Below, piece after piece: positions 63,133 to 64,000 of a DNA stretch of 64,000 nucleotides (positions are counted from its first letter, which is position 1; each line of letters starts with the position of its first letter). Origin of the DNA: Acanthochromis polyacanthus (taxonomy: Eukaryota; Chordata; Actinopteri; Pomacentridae); NCBI RefSeq assembly GCF_021347895.1, contig NC_067132.1:7114338-7178337 (forward strand), read 5' to 3'. The translations under genes were made by a program, and so were the position numbers. The notes beneath the pieces are model-generated. The model was not told the DNA's origin, ran no database searches, and worked only from the letters and a program-made list of their open reading frames with translations.

Positions 63133-63639
63133 TGTATTCAGTGGTCATAATAGGATGAAGATGTTATTTTTTCATTCTTTGAGTCTTATTTCAGGTGTCA
63201 GTGATGGTGAAAAGTCTACTTTCCTGAGTTCCGTATCGGTTTCTTTGCCATGATGGGATGTTTCCCTCTAAACTGAGCATAGCTCACTTTAAATAACTGT
63301 GAAACCGACTCTGTTGAAACTGCCCTCTTTGGCACAAGAAATACCAGGAAATATATGAAGATTGTGTCTTCTCGGGAATAACAGAGGAATGCTTCTTTTG
63401 TCTTGTTAGCCTGCTAACGGTATTCACAAAGCTGGAAAGTTACTATCAAACTCAGTGTCTAAAGCAACAAGAGCATTGTCCTCTTTAAGCTTTTACTTTC
63501 TCTGTTGCTTTCAGCTGTTTCAAAAATGACATATTGATGAGATCACGGTGTTGTGAAGCTTTAATACTCATCAGCCTCTGCTAAGCTGTTGGAGTGGAAG
63601 GTTTATTATTTTATTATTACTGAGCCATCTTTAGGAGGT
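63133..63639. other. No gene seen
   Basis: Ordinary AT-rich sequence. Confidence 0.55.
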
Positions 63640-63835
63640 TATGGTGATAGATATGGGCTCTCTCTTACCAGTAGTTTTTCATAGCCAGACCATTCTCAGC
63701 TCTGTGTGGAATGGTCTGGCTGCACCACATCGTCTTTCTGCTACAGGTAGAATAGAGCACGTCTGTTTTTCTTTAAACCAATCACAGTCATCCTGGGCAG
63801 GGCTAGGAATGTGCACCAATGGTGTTCCTTTAAAA
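63640..63835. repeat. DNA-transposon-like remnant with 13-bp inverted repeat
   Basis: agccagaccattc (63683-63695) and gaatggtctggct (63709-63721) are perfect inverted copies with a 13-nt loop. A ccaatcacagtcatcctggg motif follows, resembling a widespread fish element from memory. Confidence 0.4.
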
Positions 63836-64000
63836 TAGAAGGGGAATACTTCTGGTGGAACTGTTATTTAAATTATAACATGTAGAAAATAAAACTAACA
63901 GGGACACTTTACTGCACAATCCAAAACTCAGGCAAAACCTGACATTTACAACATGTAGACTGTTTCCCTTAGTGAACGGATCTGAAGAACAATAACATGT

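Noticed and set aside
34506..64000. Search for the PAS-start exons (CNDGFCE, PCTCDF, RKDG donor) upstream of the PAS exon
   Set aside because: No minus-strand segment matches these conserved motifs by eye, so no exon is claimed.
1..64000. CRISPR arrays, bacterial operons or prophage
   Set aside because: The sequence is vertebrate: spliced exons, SINE/LINE/Tc1/hAT content and TG microsatellites; no spaced direct-repeat arrays are present.

Overview
The window looks like intronic DNA from a ray-finned (teleost) fish. The evidence is the repeat content: long (TG)n tracts, a tRNA-headed SINE with an L2-type tail, Tc1-like relics, hAT-type non-autonomous elements and an L2/CR1-clade LINE with an esterase-type ORF1. 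There are no bacterial-style operons. Almost all of the many short open frames are microsatellite read-through or chance frames.

The only host gene I can support is on the minus strand. Four consecutive internal exons of an ERG-type (KCNH2/KCNH6 group) voltage-gated potassium channel lie at 34353-34505, 33083-33296, 32200-32522 and 31904-32115. They join in phase with AG/GT junctions and encode the end of the PAS domain, the Ser/Pro-rich N-terminal linker and the conserved segment ending ...[11 protein letters not shown] just before the S1 region. The first two exons should lie upstream (above 34505) and the membrane-spanning exons downstream (below 31904). I find neither, so the flanking introns probably fill the rest of the window (over 31.9 kb and over 29.4 kb).

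Left flank (1-31903): microsatellites, hAT-like and other repeats, a 362-bp SINE with a 10-bp target duplication at 9864-10225, and a nested pair in which an almost intact 5.66-kb L2-like LINE (18095-23751, minus) splits a SINE (17897-18094 plus 23752-23909). Beyond it are a Tc1-derived MITE (24608-24974) and a LINE 3-prime scrap near 26 kb. Right flank (34506-64000): a 604-bp foldback element with 101-bp identical arms (41476-42079), a dead Tc1-like transposon (47468-48917), a hAT-type element with 8-bp target duplication (50966-52062), a 21-bp-period tandem repeat (57654-57846), a large palindrome with TTAGGG-like motifs in its loop (60229-60800), a Tc1/SINE cluster near 62 kb and a pentanucleotide tract near 63 kb.

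No new multi-gene system is visible. The best leads are the foldback element, the near-intact nested LINE with substituted ORF1 esterase motifs, the palindrome, the phased 21-bp ACTAGT array, and two unassigned exon-like segments with strong splice donors.
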